Source: Clostridia bacterium (GTDB taxonomy: Bacteria > Bacillota > Clostridia > UMGS1883 > UMGS1540). Taken from it: a stretch of 64,000 nucleotides of DNA. Each line of letters starts with the position of its first letter. The stretch's first letter is position 1. A model generated the notes under the pieces. The model saw only the letters and a list, made by a program, of their open reading frames with translations, ran no database searches and was not told the origin of the DNA. The position numbers and the translations under genes are program-made. Shown piece after piece: positions 1 to 7,906 of the stretch. The stretch covers positions 1 to 64,000 of the forward strand of contig JAFZQX010000021.1 of assembly GCA_017620205.1 (NCBI GenBank), given 5' to 3'.

Positions 1-2
1 TA

Positions 3-107
3 AAGGTACACAACTATAACTATAACAAGTTTCCTATGCGTCCTCTCAACTGGAAAGCTCCTGCCGATTACATAAAAGCTTTCCTTGATAATGGCGAAGT
101 GTTTTAG
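3..107 (+). CDS. C-terminal end of a DDE/integrase-core transposase (5' cut by window edge)
   Basis: An open frame runs in from the left edge and stops at TAG 105-107. Its last residues contain RPLNWKAPADYIKAFLDNG. This matches the way integrase-core (rve) transposases of the IS3/IS481 type end: an Arg-Pro-x-x-x-Leu-x-Trp-x-x-Pro stretch followed by a short helix. Only 34 residues are visible, so neither the family nor whether the gene is intact can be decided. No terminal inverted repeat is obvious in the 58 bp before the next gene. It is the only mobile-element trace in the window. Confidence 0.5.
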   Translation, partial: KVHNYNYNKFPMRPLNWKAPADYIKAFLDNGEVF

Positions 108-165
108 AAATTTTGTAACACATCATTGACAAACCTACAATGATTTGGGTTGCTTAACAATTTAT

Positions 166-1422
166 TTACTGCTTATCCCATGGCAATACTTCCCAACCTT
201 CCGGAGGATTGCCGAGATCCGGCACATCTATAGGCTGACCGCCCGCCAAAGCTGACTGATGCGCAATTAGACCCGGTATGTTGTATCTTGCGACTGCCCA
301 GATGTTAGTGGGGGACAGCTTGCCCGTTTCATAGGCGCGGCAGAAATCGTCTATCAGGAAATGATGCGTGCCGTTATGGCCGTTATGCATGCCGAGAAAT
401 TCTTCGGGTAAACGTGCGGTCGGTTGTGAGGGTGACGCTTCAGACCAGCCTTCGCCGGAGGCTATTTTTTGGATTGCCTCGGTATAATTGCTCTCTATAA
501 GCTCCGCAAGAGGCCTCGGTTGAAGTTCGGCCGTAACATCCTCCATAATAACTTTATGGTCATCTTCGGGATTCCAGCGCGATAAGCTGTGTCTTGCAAC
601 GGAGAATTCATATCCCGCGCTGTCGCCGTAAAACTGTGTAATATATGTTTCGGGCGCAACCCAGCCTATGCAGCGGTTTTCGCATATTCTTACTATGCCG
701 CCGTTTGACAGTTCCATGAGCATTGTCTCATTTGAAAACGGATTGTTATATTCATTTTGTCCGTCCGTGCCGTAAATGTCCGTTCTTGTACTGCCTTTAA
801 AGCCCATGGCTACAACTCTTTTGGCATAAACGCCGGGCATGGATGAGAGAACCATTGATGTTGTGTGAGTTGGATAGAAAAACGGGGGAATACCCGCATA
901 TTTTTTCCAATCCTCACCGCCGGAGCTGCGGAAGCTCTGCTCCATATTGCGTATATCGTGATTATACTGTGCCTCTGCATAAGTAAAGTTTCCGAATGTG
1001 CCTTTGGCAAATTCCCGTCTTAAAAAGCACGCGGGTGCGCGGTAAAATCCGGTTTCGCCCATAGAGTATGTAAGGCGAGTTTCTCTTATTAGTTTTTCTA
1101 TTTCTTTTATTTCGTCAACACTGACGGCACAAGGCACGGAGCTGTATACGTGCTTTCCGGCTTTAAGGGCTCTTATAACCATTTGTCCGTGCGAGAAACG
1201 CTGTGTAAATATTGCAACCGCGTTAATGTCTTTTGATGCCAATACTTCTTCGTATGTATCAATTACTTTAACGCCAAAATCTTTTGCAAATTTTTCGGCG
1301 CGGTCGCGTTTCAAATCGCAAACGTAAACCTCGTCAACTATATGATTTGCTTTAAAAAGCGGAACAAAGAACGGACTGAACCTGCCGCAGCCTATTACTG
1401 CAATTTTCATTTTTTCTTTCAT
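166..1422 (-). CDS. Gfo/Idh/MocA family NAD(P)-dependent oxidoreductase
   Basis: Predicted 418-residue cytoplasmic dehydrogenase of sugar or cyclitol-type substrates. The N-terminal Rossmann fold starts at once with KIAVIGCGRFS (dinucleotide loop, residues 6-16), and the C-terminal alpha/beta domain follows from about residue 125. The usual EKP signature, whose Lys is catalytic in glucose-fructose oxidoreductase relatives, reads SSVPCA here. The protein therefore belongs to the VP-type branch and may not be a simple dehydrogenase. The start is the first ATG, with AAAGGAG 9 nt upstream. It is the last gene of the minus-strand operon that begins at 6659, 50 bp after the third QueG-like gene. 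The substrate cannot be told. Confidence 0.85.
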   Translation of the reverse strand: MKEKMKIAVIGCGRFSPFFVPLFKANHIVDEVYVCDLKRDRAEKFAKDFGVKVIDTYEEVLASKDINAVAIFTQRFSHGQMVIRALKAGKHVYSSVPCAVSVDEIKEIEKLIRETRLTYSMGETGFYRAPACFLRREFAKGTFGNFTYAEAQYNHDIRNMEQSFRSSGGEDWKKYAGIPPFFYPTHTTSMVLSSMPGVYAKRVVAMGFKGSTRTDIYGTDGQNEYNNPFSNETMLMELSNGGIVRICENRCIGWVAPETYITQFYGDSAGYEFSVARHSLSRWNPEDDHKVIMEDVTAELQPRPLAELIESNYTEAIQKIASGEGWSEASPSQPTARLPEEFLGMHNGHNGTHHFLIDDFCRAYETGKLSPTNIWAVARYNIPGLIAHQSALAGGQPIDVPDLGNPPEGWEVLPWDKQ

Positions 1423-1472
1423 TTTTTTAATCTCCTTTAAAGTTTAAGAAGTGTATTTTAAGCAAAATATAA

Positions 1473-2450
1473 TCAGGTTTTGTTGCTGAAATGCCATTCT
1501 TCTTCTCTTTTTCCTGTCTCAAATTGCTTTGTTGAGAGCTTCCAATCTTCTCCCTCTCTGAATTTTCTCTTAAAACCTTTTTTGAGGATGCCTTTTTCTT
1601 CAAGGTGAATATAGCACGCTCTGTCACAGGCTCTGCCGCAGATTGAAGTTCTGTAATAATGCTTTGCGGGCGGATAAAAATAAATGCTGTCCAAAATCTC
1701 ACGTGCTTCCTCGGCGTCAAATTCCGCTGTGCCGTCTATGATTTCAAGCCTGTTGTCAAAGCCTTCAAAAGCGTCCGGCGGCATAAATGGGTTTTTGCTG
1801 CCGTTTCCGCCGTTATAATATACGGCGCACCGCCATGTGTCCATTTTGCCGTTTTTATCTATTGCGCCTCCGGGGCACGCTTTGATACACTCACCGCATT
1901 TGTCGCAAATGTGCGGCTCATACATGGGCGTTGGTTCAAGCTCCGCGTCCGTAATTACAAAGCAGTACCGCATGAAAGGCCCGTATTCATCGTTTAATAC
2001 GGCGCCGGACAGCCCACGCTCGCCAAGCCCGCAAAGAACTGCAAATTTATCAAAATCAATCTGGTTTTCTGCCGTTATTCCTCTGTAAATATCGTTATAA
2101 TCAACTTCGGGGTTGGTTTCGTTTTCCTCGTTCATAATAAGCTGATTGCGCCTTTGCGGCACAGCCTCAAAACCGTTTTCCTCCAAAAGATTGCTGATTC
2201 GAAGCAGCGCAAGCGGCATTACCGTCTCTTCAAGGTTTTCAACGCCCATTGTCGTATACTGATAATACGTAGTTCCTTCTTCAACGCCTCTGTATTCTCC
2301 GCGCAGTACTCTGAAGCCGAGGCCTATAACGGTTTTAGCATTCGGCAGGATTTTAAAAACTGCGTCGTCTTTTTGAAATCTTTCTTTGGGCGCAAAGCCC
2401 ACTACATCCGCGTCAAGCCTTAAAGCGGTATCGATTATCTCTTTTTTCAT
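1473..2450 (-). CDS. QueG-like double [4Fe-4S] oxidoreductase, paralog 3
   Basis: Predicted 325-residue redox protein related to epoxyqueuosine reductase. An N-terminal QueG/DUF1730-like domain covers roughly residues 1-165. A ferredoxin motif follows, CDKCGECIKACP, then a single Cys in WRCAVYY, and a final C-x3-C-x3-C group (ICGRACDRACY). Together these give eight Cys, enough for two [4Fe-4S] clusters. True QueG ends its second cluster with C-x2-C-x3-C-P, so this is a divergent subfamily. The start ATG overlaps the stop of the upstream paralog (ATGA, 2447-2450) and has AAAGGAGG upstream, so the two are translationally coupled. A role in queuosine synthesis is unlikely because three different paralogs sit together and no other queuosine gene is visible. 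Confidence 0.8.
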   Translation of the reverse strand: MKKEIIDTALRLDADVVGFAPKERFQKDDAVFKILPNAKTVIGLGFRVLRGEYRGVEEGTTYYQYTTMGVENLEETVMPLALLRISNLLEENGFEAVPQRRNQLIMNEENETNPEVDYNDIYRGITAENQIDFDKFAVLCGLGERGLSGAVLNDEYGPFMRYCFVITDAELEPTPMYEPHICDKCGECIKACPGGAIDKNGKMDTWRCAVYYNGGNGSKNPFMPPDAFEGFDNRLEIIDGTAEFDAEEAREILDSIYFYPPAKHYYRTSICGRACDRACYIHLEEKGILKKGFKRKFREGEDWKLSTKQFETGKREEEWHFSNKT

Positions 2451-3352
2451 ATTCTGCCCGCCTCCTTTAAGTGCTTATAGCACACAGTTTCACATTTTCT
2501 GCCGCAAAGGCAGGGGACATATCCGAAATGCGTATTGGGCAGGAATTTAAGTTTCCCGTAAATCGCTTTTGCCGACTCGCTGTCAAATCTTTTTTCACCG
2601 TTTATTATCTTTTCTCTTTCGGGATCGTCTTTTAGAAAATCATCCTTCATAAAAGGATTTGATTTATGTGCGCCTCTGTAATAGACGCTGCACTGCCATG
2701 AATCAACTCCGCCCTCGTCTATCGCTTTACCGGGGCAGGCGCGAAGGCACTCCCCGCATTTGTCGCAAAGCTCATCTTTAAACGGCTCATCGCACTCAAG
2801 CGGCATATCGGTAATTATAAACGCATACCTCATATATGTGCCGTATTTAGGAGCGATAACCTTGCCGTTTAAACCTATTGAGCCCAGACCGCAAACCTCA
2901 GCCGCTTTGTTATAGTCTATTATTACTTCGGGTGCGGGCTTGCCGGGCTCTACGGGACTTGAATATTGCAGCTCATACGTTTGGCTTACCTCCGGCGATG
3001 TCTCTTTGTCGCCTTTCACACGAAGTCCGGGCACGGTTCTTTGCAGGCATGCGTCATACCCTGCGTTTTCAATAATACGCGCCATTTTAAGGAGCAAAAT
3101 CTCAACAAAGCCTTCGTCTATATATTTAACGCCCAGATTTGTATAATTATAATACTGCACTTTATTATCCATCGCGTCATAAAGGCCTTTCGGAATCTTC
3201 ATTCCAAAGCCTATGATACATTTTGCTTTCGGTAATATGCACCTTGGATCTCTTTGCGGTTCGCATCCTTCATAATATGAAATGTTGCCGATACCGCAGG
3301 TTGTCGCGCCAAGCTCTTTAGCCTTTTGTTTTATATATTCCGCAGTCAGCAT
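2447..3352 (-). CDS. QueG-like double [4Fe-4S] oxidoreductase, paralog 2
   Basis: 301-residue relative of the genes on either side. The opening residues MLTAEYIKQKAKELGA align with the opening of paralog 1. The first cluster motif is CDKCGECLRACPGKAI, the lone Cys lies in WQCSVYY, and the C-terminal group is CLCGRKCETVC (C-x-C-x3-C-x3-C). The middle part includes YGTYMRYAFIITDMPLE, matching the strand before the ferredoxin domain in QueG-type enzymes. It is shorter than QueG (about 370) because the C-terminal HEAT-like extension is missing. Its start overlaps the end of the cupin gene by about 35 bp, and its stop overlaps the next start. The electron acceptor or substrate is unknown. Confidence 0.8.
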   Translation of the reverse strand: MLTAEYIKQKAKELGATTCGIGNISYYEGCEPQRDPRCILPKAKCIIGFGMKIPKGLYDAMDNKVQYYNYTNLGVKYIDEGFVEILLLKMARIIENAGYDACLQRTVPGLRVKGDKETSPEVSQTYELQYSSPVEPGKPAPEVIIDYNKAAEVCGLGSIGLNGKVIAPKYGTYMRYAFIITDMPLECDEPFKDELCDKCGECLRACPGKAIDEGGVDSWQCSVYYRGAHKSNPFMKDDFLKDDPEREKIINGEKRFDSESAKAIYGKLKFLPNTHFGYVPCLCGRKCETVCYKHLKEAGRI

Positions 3353-3689
3353 ATAAGGTCATCCTTTCTGTAGACTCTTTCTTTATGTTGCTGTCTTCAA
3401 CAACAATCAAAAGCGCGTCTTCGCTTATTTTTAAGTGATGCCATGTTGCGCACTTTATATTATATAAAACGCCGTTTTTCATTTTCATGCAGATAACTTT
3501 GTCATTTTCATAAGTATATAGTTCCGCGGCACCGCGGATAAGTATCATGGCCTCGTCTGTTGTCATGTGGCGTTTGAGCTCACGGGGCTCGCCGTAAGAG
3601 TCGGAATGTGTGATATACGCCACTTGCCACTTATCCGTTTTTGTCATCGGGTAAAAACCGCCGGAGTATGTGTCGCAAATTTCTATCAT
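3318..3689 (-). CDS. small single-domain cupin-like protein
   Basis: A 123-residue beta-rich protein beginning MIEICDTYSGGFYP. The central stretch around HMTTDEAMILIRGAAELY and the later ATWHHLKISEDALLIVVED have the hydrophobic alternation and spaced His/Glu of a cupin barrel that senses or binds a small ligand. The ATG at 3689 is preferred over an in-frame ATG at 3704. GGAGG lies 8 nt before it, and ATGA overlaps the stop of the upstream QueG-like gene, which is the coupling used elsewhere in this operon. Being embedded between two QueG paralogs suggests an accessory or ligand-binding role in the same pathway. I do not recognise a specific family. Confidence 0.7.
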   Translation of the reverse strand: MIEICDTYSGGFYPMTKTDKWQVAYITHSDSYGEPRELKRHMTTDEAMILIRGAAELYTYENDKVICMKMKNGVLYNIKCATWHHLKISEDALLIVVEDSNIKKESTERMTLYADCGIYKTKG

Positions 3690-4765
3690 CTGTCCATCCT
3701 CCATGCTTTTTTGGTTCTTAAAGGCTCTTTAAACCTGCCTTCCATACATCCGCCTTTTTTCTCCAATACGGAAACGCAGGCTCTTATACAGCCGCCGCAT
3801 TTTGCCATGTTGTAACCGACCCAGCTCGGGAAGTATTTTTCAAGGCTTGTATATACCTTCATAACTTCTTTTTCGTTTGCCGCAATATCGCTCTTTTCAA
3901 GCAAATCAAGAGAGCCGCCCTCGTTTTCGTCAAATATTTCCTTAGGTACAAACGGGTTATAGTATCTGCCTGCATGCGTATAGAAAGCGTAGCAGCGCCA
4001 CATATCAATATCGCCCCACTCGCAGATTTTGCCTGCGAGATTAACTGTTACCGTTTTACCGGAATTGATAGGGGGGATACATGAGCCGGGACATTCTCTT
4101 ACGCACGCGCCGCATCTTCTGCAAAGCGGCTTGCCGCTGTACATTTCGTCATATTCGAGCTCCGCGTCCGTAAATATAAAAGCCACACGCTGTAAAGGCC
4201 CGAATTCGGGTGTTAAAAGCATTTTGCTCCAGCCGATTTCTCCGAGACCGCACGCAACTGCCGCCAGGCGGAACTGAAACTGAATATCGGGAGGCACTTT
4301 GCCTTTTCCGGTCTCTCTTGTAAACTGCACGCTTCTGTGATGAGCTGTTTTGCCTTTCGCGTGCTTGCTTACTTCTATTTGCTCTTCCGGTGAAAGCGTG
4401 TTGCCGGGACTTCCGTCCATATCTGAAACAATGCCGCGCGCGCCTGTGTTTCTGTACACAACGGCTTCATAGCCTTCGTCTTCTATAACCTTCCCAACGT
4501 GATATAATACCGCGGGGGCATAAATCTCATTTATACCGCCGTATGCCATTGAAGGATACTGATAAAACTGCGTTCCTTCTTCAATACCTCTTTGAACGCC
4601 GCGAGGTATTCTGAAAGCAAAAGCAATGCAGCTTTTGGCGGTAGGAAACAGGTTTCTCGGATCCATTTCCGGGGGCGCGCCTTCAAACCGCGACATAGGG
4701 CCTATGCCGCATTTGTCCGCACCGGCTTCGAGAGCAGCTTTTTTTATCATTTCACTTGTTAACAT
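3686..4765 (-). CDS. QueG-like double [4Fe-4S] oxidoreductase, paralog 1
   Basis: About 359 residues, the longest of the three paralogs. The start is taken at ATG 4765 (MLTSEMIKKAALEAGADKCG) because AAGGAGG lies 8 nt upstream and the residues align with paralog 2; an upstream in-frame start at 4819 lacks these. It carries CRRCGACVRECPGSCI, then an insertion of about 20 residues, then WRCYAFY, and a C-terminal KCGGCIRACV (C-x2-C-x3-C), the closest of the three to classical QueG spacing. The known family uses cobalamin and two [4Fe-4S] clusters; cofactor use here is inferred. The gene lies 17 bp behind the radical SAM gene and overlaps the cupin gene by four bases. Confidence 0.8.
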   Translation of the reverse strand: MLTSEMIKKAALEAGADKCGIGPMSRFEGAPPEMDPRNLFPTAKSCIAFAFRIPRGVQRGIEEGTQFYQYPSMAYGGINEIYAPAVLYHVGKVIEDEGYEAVVYRNTGARGIVSDMDGSPGNTLSPEEQIEVSKHAKGKTAHHRSVQFTRETGKGKVPPDIQFQFRLAAVACGLGEIGWSKMLLTPEFGPLQRVAFIFTDAELEYDEMYSGKPLCRRCGACVRECPGSCIPPINSGKTVTVNLAGKICEWGDIDMWRCYAFYTHAGRYYNPFVPKEIFDENEGGSLDLLEKSDIAANEKEVMKVYTSLEKYFPSWVGYNMAKCGGCIRACVSVLEKKGGCMEGRFKEPLRTKKAWRMDR

Positions 4766-4782
4766 TTTAAACCTCCTTACCG

Positions 4783-5709
4783 TTAGGGACACCTTGCGGC
4801 ATTTTGTGCCCACAGGCACGCGCCGCAGGTTGGCATATCATTAAATAAACAATCCTTCTTGTTTTCGAGTCTGTCATCACAGCCGTCGCATAAAGTGCAG
4901 TCGGGAAATTCAAAATGTATTACTTTTTCCCGGAAAGCTTTATATTCTTTACTGTTCCATATTTCATCCAAACTCTTTTCCGAAACATTCCCGAAACTGT
5001 ATGAAAATACTTTACGCTTTTCCTCGAATAAATATGTATAGGTATTATGAAGAAGCTGTATACACGGAGAAACATCCCCGTTCCATTTTATAAAGCATTT
5101 TCCTTCCGAAACAAACGGACAATAACCCGCGTTGTCTCCCAAAAGCTTTTTTGTTTCACAGGATTTTTTAAGCGGTCTGTAGGGTATTGCTCCGCTTATG
5201 TTTATTTCGTCGGCATCATACTTTCCGGCAAACTCATATATCTTATCCGTACGTCCGTTTTCAACAACAAAGGCAAAACCCAATTTGCAGCTGCTTCCCT
5301 TGATTTTATTGAAATATTTAATATTATTGAGCACTTTTTCCGAAAAACGGTCTGCGCTTTCCGTGTGCGCGTCATCCAACGATACCCAAAGCATACTAAG
5401 CCCTGCGTTTATCAGCTTGGCGCTCGTGTTTTCGTCTAAAAGAGAGGCGTTTGTTATAATCTCTGTTTTCTTTCCCGCAAACGAAATCCGCCTGACAATT
5501 TCAGTTATGTTTCTATGCAGAAGCGGTTCTCCGATTCCCGAGAGAGAAACAGACTCGAGCTTGTCGGCACTGTCAATATATCCGTAAAGCTTCTGCAGTA
5601 CAGGGTCATTCATTACGCCTTCGGTTTCGTCAAACCAATTATTGCGGAAACAGGTTTTGCAGTTTAAGTTACACTTGGATGTAAGTTCAATATACAGCTT
5701 TTTCATCAT
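4783..5709 (-). CDS. radical SAM protein with C-terminal SPASM domain, tungsten-oxidoreductase-maturase-like
   Basis: 308-residue radical SAM enzyme. The [4Fe-4S]/SAM motif C-x3-C-x2-C is at the very start (CNLNCKTC, residues 13-20). A GEP-type SAM-binding motif reads GIGEPLLH. The C-terminal SPASM region has many Cys (CTLCDGC, then CLFNDMPTCGACLWAQ and a final RCP). The ending PTCGACLWAQ...CP closely resembles what I recall of radical SAM maturases encoded beside tungsten-dependent aldehyde ferredoxin oxidoreductases. No such oxidoreductase lies in this window, so either the partner is elsewhere or one of the QueG-like proteins is served. Its ATG overlaps the stop of the upstream gene (ATGA). 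Family is confident; the substrate is inference. Confidence 0.85.
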   Translation of the reverse strand: MMKKLYIELTSKCNLNCKTCFRNNWFDETEGVMNDPVLQKLYGYIDSADKLESVSLSGIGEPLLHRNITEIVRRISFAGKKTEIITNASLLDENTSAKLINAGLSMLWVSLDDAHTESADRFSEKVLNNIKYFNKIKGSSCKLGFAFVVENGRTDKIYEFAGKYDADEINISGAIPYRPLKKSCETKKLLGDNAGYCPFVSEGKCFIKWNGDVSPCIQLLHNTYTYLFEEKRKVFSYSFGNVSEKSLDEIWNSKEYKAFREKVIHFEFPDCTLCDGCDDRLENKKDCLFNDMPTCGACLWAQNAARCP

Positions 5710-6659
5710 TCTAAAAAAGTAATATCCGTTTCAATTTTTTTGAGTTTCAGAGGATCTCCGTTTTCTATGATATAAGGATATATGTTGTGCGCAGGCTCTA
5801 AAAGCTCCAAAATGTTGCCGCTGTATTTTCCTTTTATATAGCTTTCTATAACACGTATGGGGCTTGGGTTTACTCTCGTTGCGAGCTTTACCGTCTCAAA
5901 ATACGGCTCATATTTATAAATATCTTCGGGTCTTATAAAATTTGTATTATCTATAAGCGATGTCAGGTTTTCGTGCTTTTGCAAAAACTCTTTGCATATT
6001 CCGCGGAAATCATACGCGTTATTCATTTTTGAAATTTCGCTTTCGTGCGAAACGAGGTTATCGTGAAAATTATGCGCACTGCAAAAATTAAGACAACCGC
6101 TGTTTGCGAGCATGCAAAGCGTTTTGCCGTTTTCTTTGCACCAAGTATAAAGCTTTTTTATGGCGTCAAAATCGCGGTTTAATTCTCTTTTCATATAGAA
6201 ACTATCAAAGTATTCTGCTATATACCTCATGCCTTCTATAGTTCCTATTTCCATGTTGACGGAAGCGCGTACCTCCAAATCCGGGAAATTGGCTTTTATG
6301 AATTTGCCGATAATGGGGGAGGTGGTGGTAATGGAACTGAGGCCAAAGGCGCTTTTTACAAAATCGGTTGTGTCGCCGAGGCGTTCAAAGAATGCTTTTG
6401 ACAAACTGTCCGCACCGTAACACGTAGCATTAAACAGGAGATTGAGCTTTATTCCGTTTTCGGAAAGCGCGCGAAGGTCGCTCATTTTCCTCTGCGCCGC
6501 GCCCCACTGCGTAAAATCATCTGCTATGTATGTAGTATTGCGCCCGTTGGCAAACCCGTCCCAGGCAAAGTATACTTCCGATACACTTTCTTTGTTTGAT
6601 ATTATTGTTTTTAGAAAATCCGTTGTTTTTGTAAGTTGATATCCGATTGAAAATTTCAC
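5706..6659 (-). CDS. peptidase U32-like TIM-barrel protein, putative Fe-S binding
   Basis: 317-residue protein, first gene of the minus-strand operon, starting at GTG with AAGGAGA just upstream. The opening FSIGYQL, the alternating beta/alpha pattern with ASVNMEIGTIEGMRYIAEYF near the middle, and the later Cys-rich segment ANSGCLNFCSAHNFHDN suggest the U32/UbiU-UbiV class of barrels, where Cys residues bind an Fe-S cluster. The classical U32 peptidase signature is not present, so peptidase activity is not claimed. Translational coupling to the radical SAM gene points to joint function. It could instead be a stand-alone barrel of an unnamed family. Confidence 0.5.
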   Translation of the reverse strand: MKFSIGYQLTKTTDFLKTIISNKESVSEVYFAWDGFANGRNTTYIADDFTQWGAAQRKMSDLRALSENGIKLNLLFNATCYGADSLSKAFFERLGDTTDFVKSAFGLSSITTTSPIIGKFIKANFPDLEVRASVNMEIGTIEGMRYIAEYFDSFYMKRELNRDFDAIKKLYTWCKENGKTLCMLANSGCLNFCSAHNFHDNLVSHESEISKMNNAYDFRGICKEFLQKHENLTSLIDNTNFIRPEDIYKYEPYFETVKLATRVNPSPIRVIESYIKGKYSGNILELLEPAHNIYPYIIENGDPLKLKKIETDITFLE

Positions 6660-6706
6660 AACATTTCTCCTTTTTTAATTTTTGAAAAATATTTTCTCTA
6701 CTACTA

Positions 6707-6735
6707 TTGATTATAGCATTTGTTTGTGTTATAAT
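6707..6735 (+). promoter_or_regulatory. promoter of the AraC-type regulator; divergent control region
   Basis: TTGATT (6707-6712), 17-bp spacer, TATAAT (6730-6735), about 75 bp before the araC-type start at 6810. On the opposite strand a TATAAT complement lies at 6710-6715 and could serve the operon that starts at 6659, so the two promoters would overlap within about 25 bp. That layout is typical of a regulator controlling a divergent operon. The minus-strand minus-35 element is poor. Confidence 0.6.
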
Positions 6736-6809
6736 ATAATAAATAATAAAGAAAAAATATAAGAAAACAAACTTTTTATCATTTTTTAAACTATACGGAG
6801 CTCGTTGAG

Positions 6810-7655
6810 ATGGAAATATATAATATAAACCCTAATATAAGGTACGCAAGGGAGCACAATAATTTTAAAGGTGTTCCTTATATAAGCAAGTGCTATGACT
6901 GCAGATTGTTTTATATATGCAGCGGCAGGGGATATGTGGTGGCAAACGGCAAAAAGTATAATTTTGCGGATAATCATGTGTTGTTTTTCCCGCCGCAGAC
7001 GGAATACAGATTTACGGTAGAATATGATGACACCACATCCGTGCAGGTGTTTAATTTTGATTTAACAGATAAGTATTTTGGTGACACAAAACACCTCGGA
7101 ACGCCCCCGAAAGAGAAATTTGATAAAGCTTTGGCCCCCTTATACGAGCTGCCACGGGAATTTAATCAAATAATAGTAAGAGAAGATTTTTTCAAAATAA
7201 ACGATTCGCTAAATGACTGTATCGAGCTTTTTATTGCCAAAACAAAATACTATAAGGAAATCGCCTCCGCCATTTTAAAAAAAGCTTTGCTGATACTTTT
7301 GATAGAAGAAAATTCTCTTGGAAAAAACAATAAGCTTATCACGGCCGTTATGGAATACATAAATACAAACTATTCAGACGTGTCGCTTTCAAACGACACG
7401 ATTGCCGCGCATTTTAATTATCATCCTTATTATTTAAACAAGCTTATAAAGAACTTTACGGGCAAAACGATTCATCAATATATAATCTTTTACCGTTTGA
7501 GAATGGCAAAGGATATGCTTCTGACTACAGATGACGATGTAAATACGATAGCGTGGAAGGTCGGCTTTAATTCCACTTCTCATTTTATAAACACATTTCA
7601 CCGCCGTTTTGGACGCACTCCTTATGAATACAGACAGGCAAGGAGTGGTTATTAG
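6810..7655 (+). CDS. AraC family transcriptional regulator with cupin-type sensor
   Basis: 281 residues. The N-terminal half (about 15-160) is a cupin-like ligand-binding domain containing FFPPQTEYRFTV, the pattern of AraC-type arm/barrel sensors. The C-terminal 100 residues hold two helix-turn-helix units: SNDTIAAHFNYHPYYLNKLIKN, then the conserved end VNTIAWKVGFNSTSHFINTFHRRFGRTPYEYR. It is transcribed away from the Fe-S/radical SAM operon, and the plus-strand sugar operon starts 250 bp downstream, so it may control either or both. AraC proteins of this build normally activate in response to a sugar or a small aromatic; the ligand is unknown. Confidence 0.9.
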   Translation: MEIYNINPNIRYAREHNNFKGVPYISKCYDCRLFYICSGRGYVVANGKKYNFADNHVLFFPPQTEYRFTVEYDDTTSVQVFNFDLTDKYFGDTKHLGTPPKEKFDKALAPLYELPREFNQIIVREDFFKINDSLNDCIELFIAKTKYYKEIASAILKKALLILLIEENSLGKNNKLITAVMEYINTNYSDVSLSNDTIAAHFNYHPYYLNKLIKNFTGKTIHQYIIFYRLRMAKDMLLTTDDDVNTIAWKVGFNSTSHFINTFHRRFGRTPYEYRQARSGY

Positions 7656-7906
7656 GCGCCGTCCCACTATGCAGAGAACGCAAAAAGTATGGATGTGAAG
7701 CATTAAACAATATAGTTGCTTATCAAATTGATTAAATATTCTTAATGTTAAAATTCGTTTTGACGGATTTTTGATAAATAAATGCTTTTTGCTGCGAACA
7801 AACTTCACCTCTACAAGTACCCTCGTACGCCTTCGGGTTTGGTTTGTCCGTTCTGCACTATGTTGAAACAGCCCCATAGATAAGTAATATAAAGGACTGA
7901 ATAATT
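7656..7906. other. 251-bp intergenic region, no gene seen
   Basis: Separates the AraC gene from the sugar operon. It ends with a fair ribosome site (AAAGGA) before the ATG at 7907. No clear minus-35/minus-10 pair with normal spacing was found. The closest is TTGATT and TAAAAT around 7728-7755 with too short a spacer, so the sugar operon may be expressed by read-through or from an activator-dependent promoter. A minus-strand open frame across it and the AraC gene end looks like a translation of non-coding sequence. Confidence 0.5.

Noticed and set aside
1473-4765. Annotation of the three Fe-S proteins as queuosine biosynthesis queG
   Set aside because: Three diverged copies in one operon, altered second cluster motif and no other queuosine gene nearby; only the family relationship is kept.
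7434-7877. 147-codon minus-strand open frame over the end of the AraC gene and the following gap
   Set aside because: No ribosome site, composition like a chance translation; the opposite strand carries the well-supported AraC HTH end. A dispersed non-coding repeat remains possible but cannot be shown from one copy.
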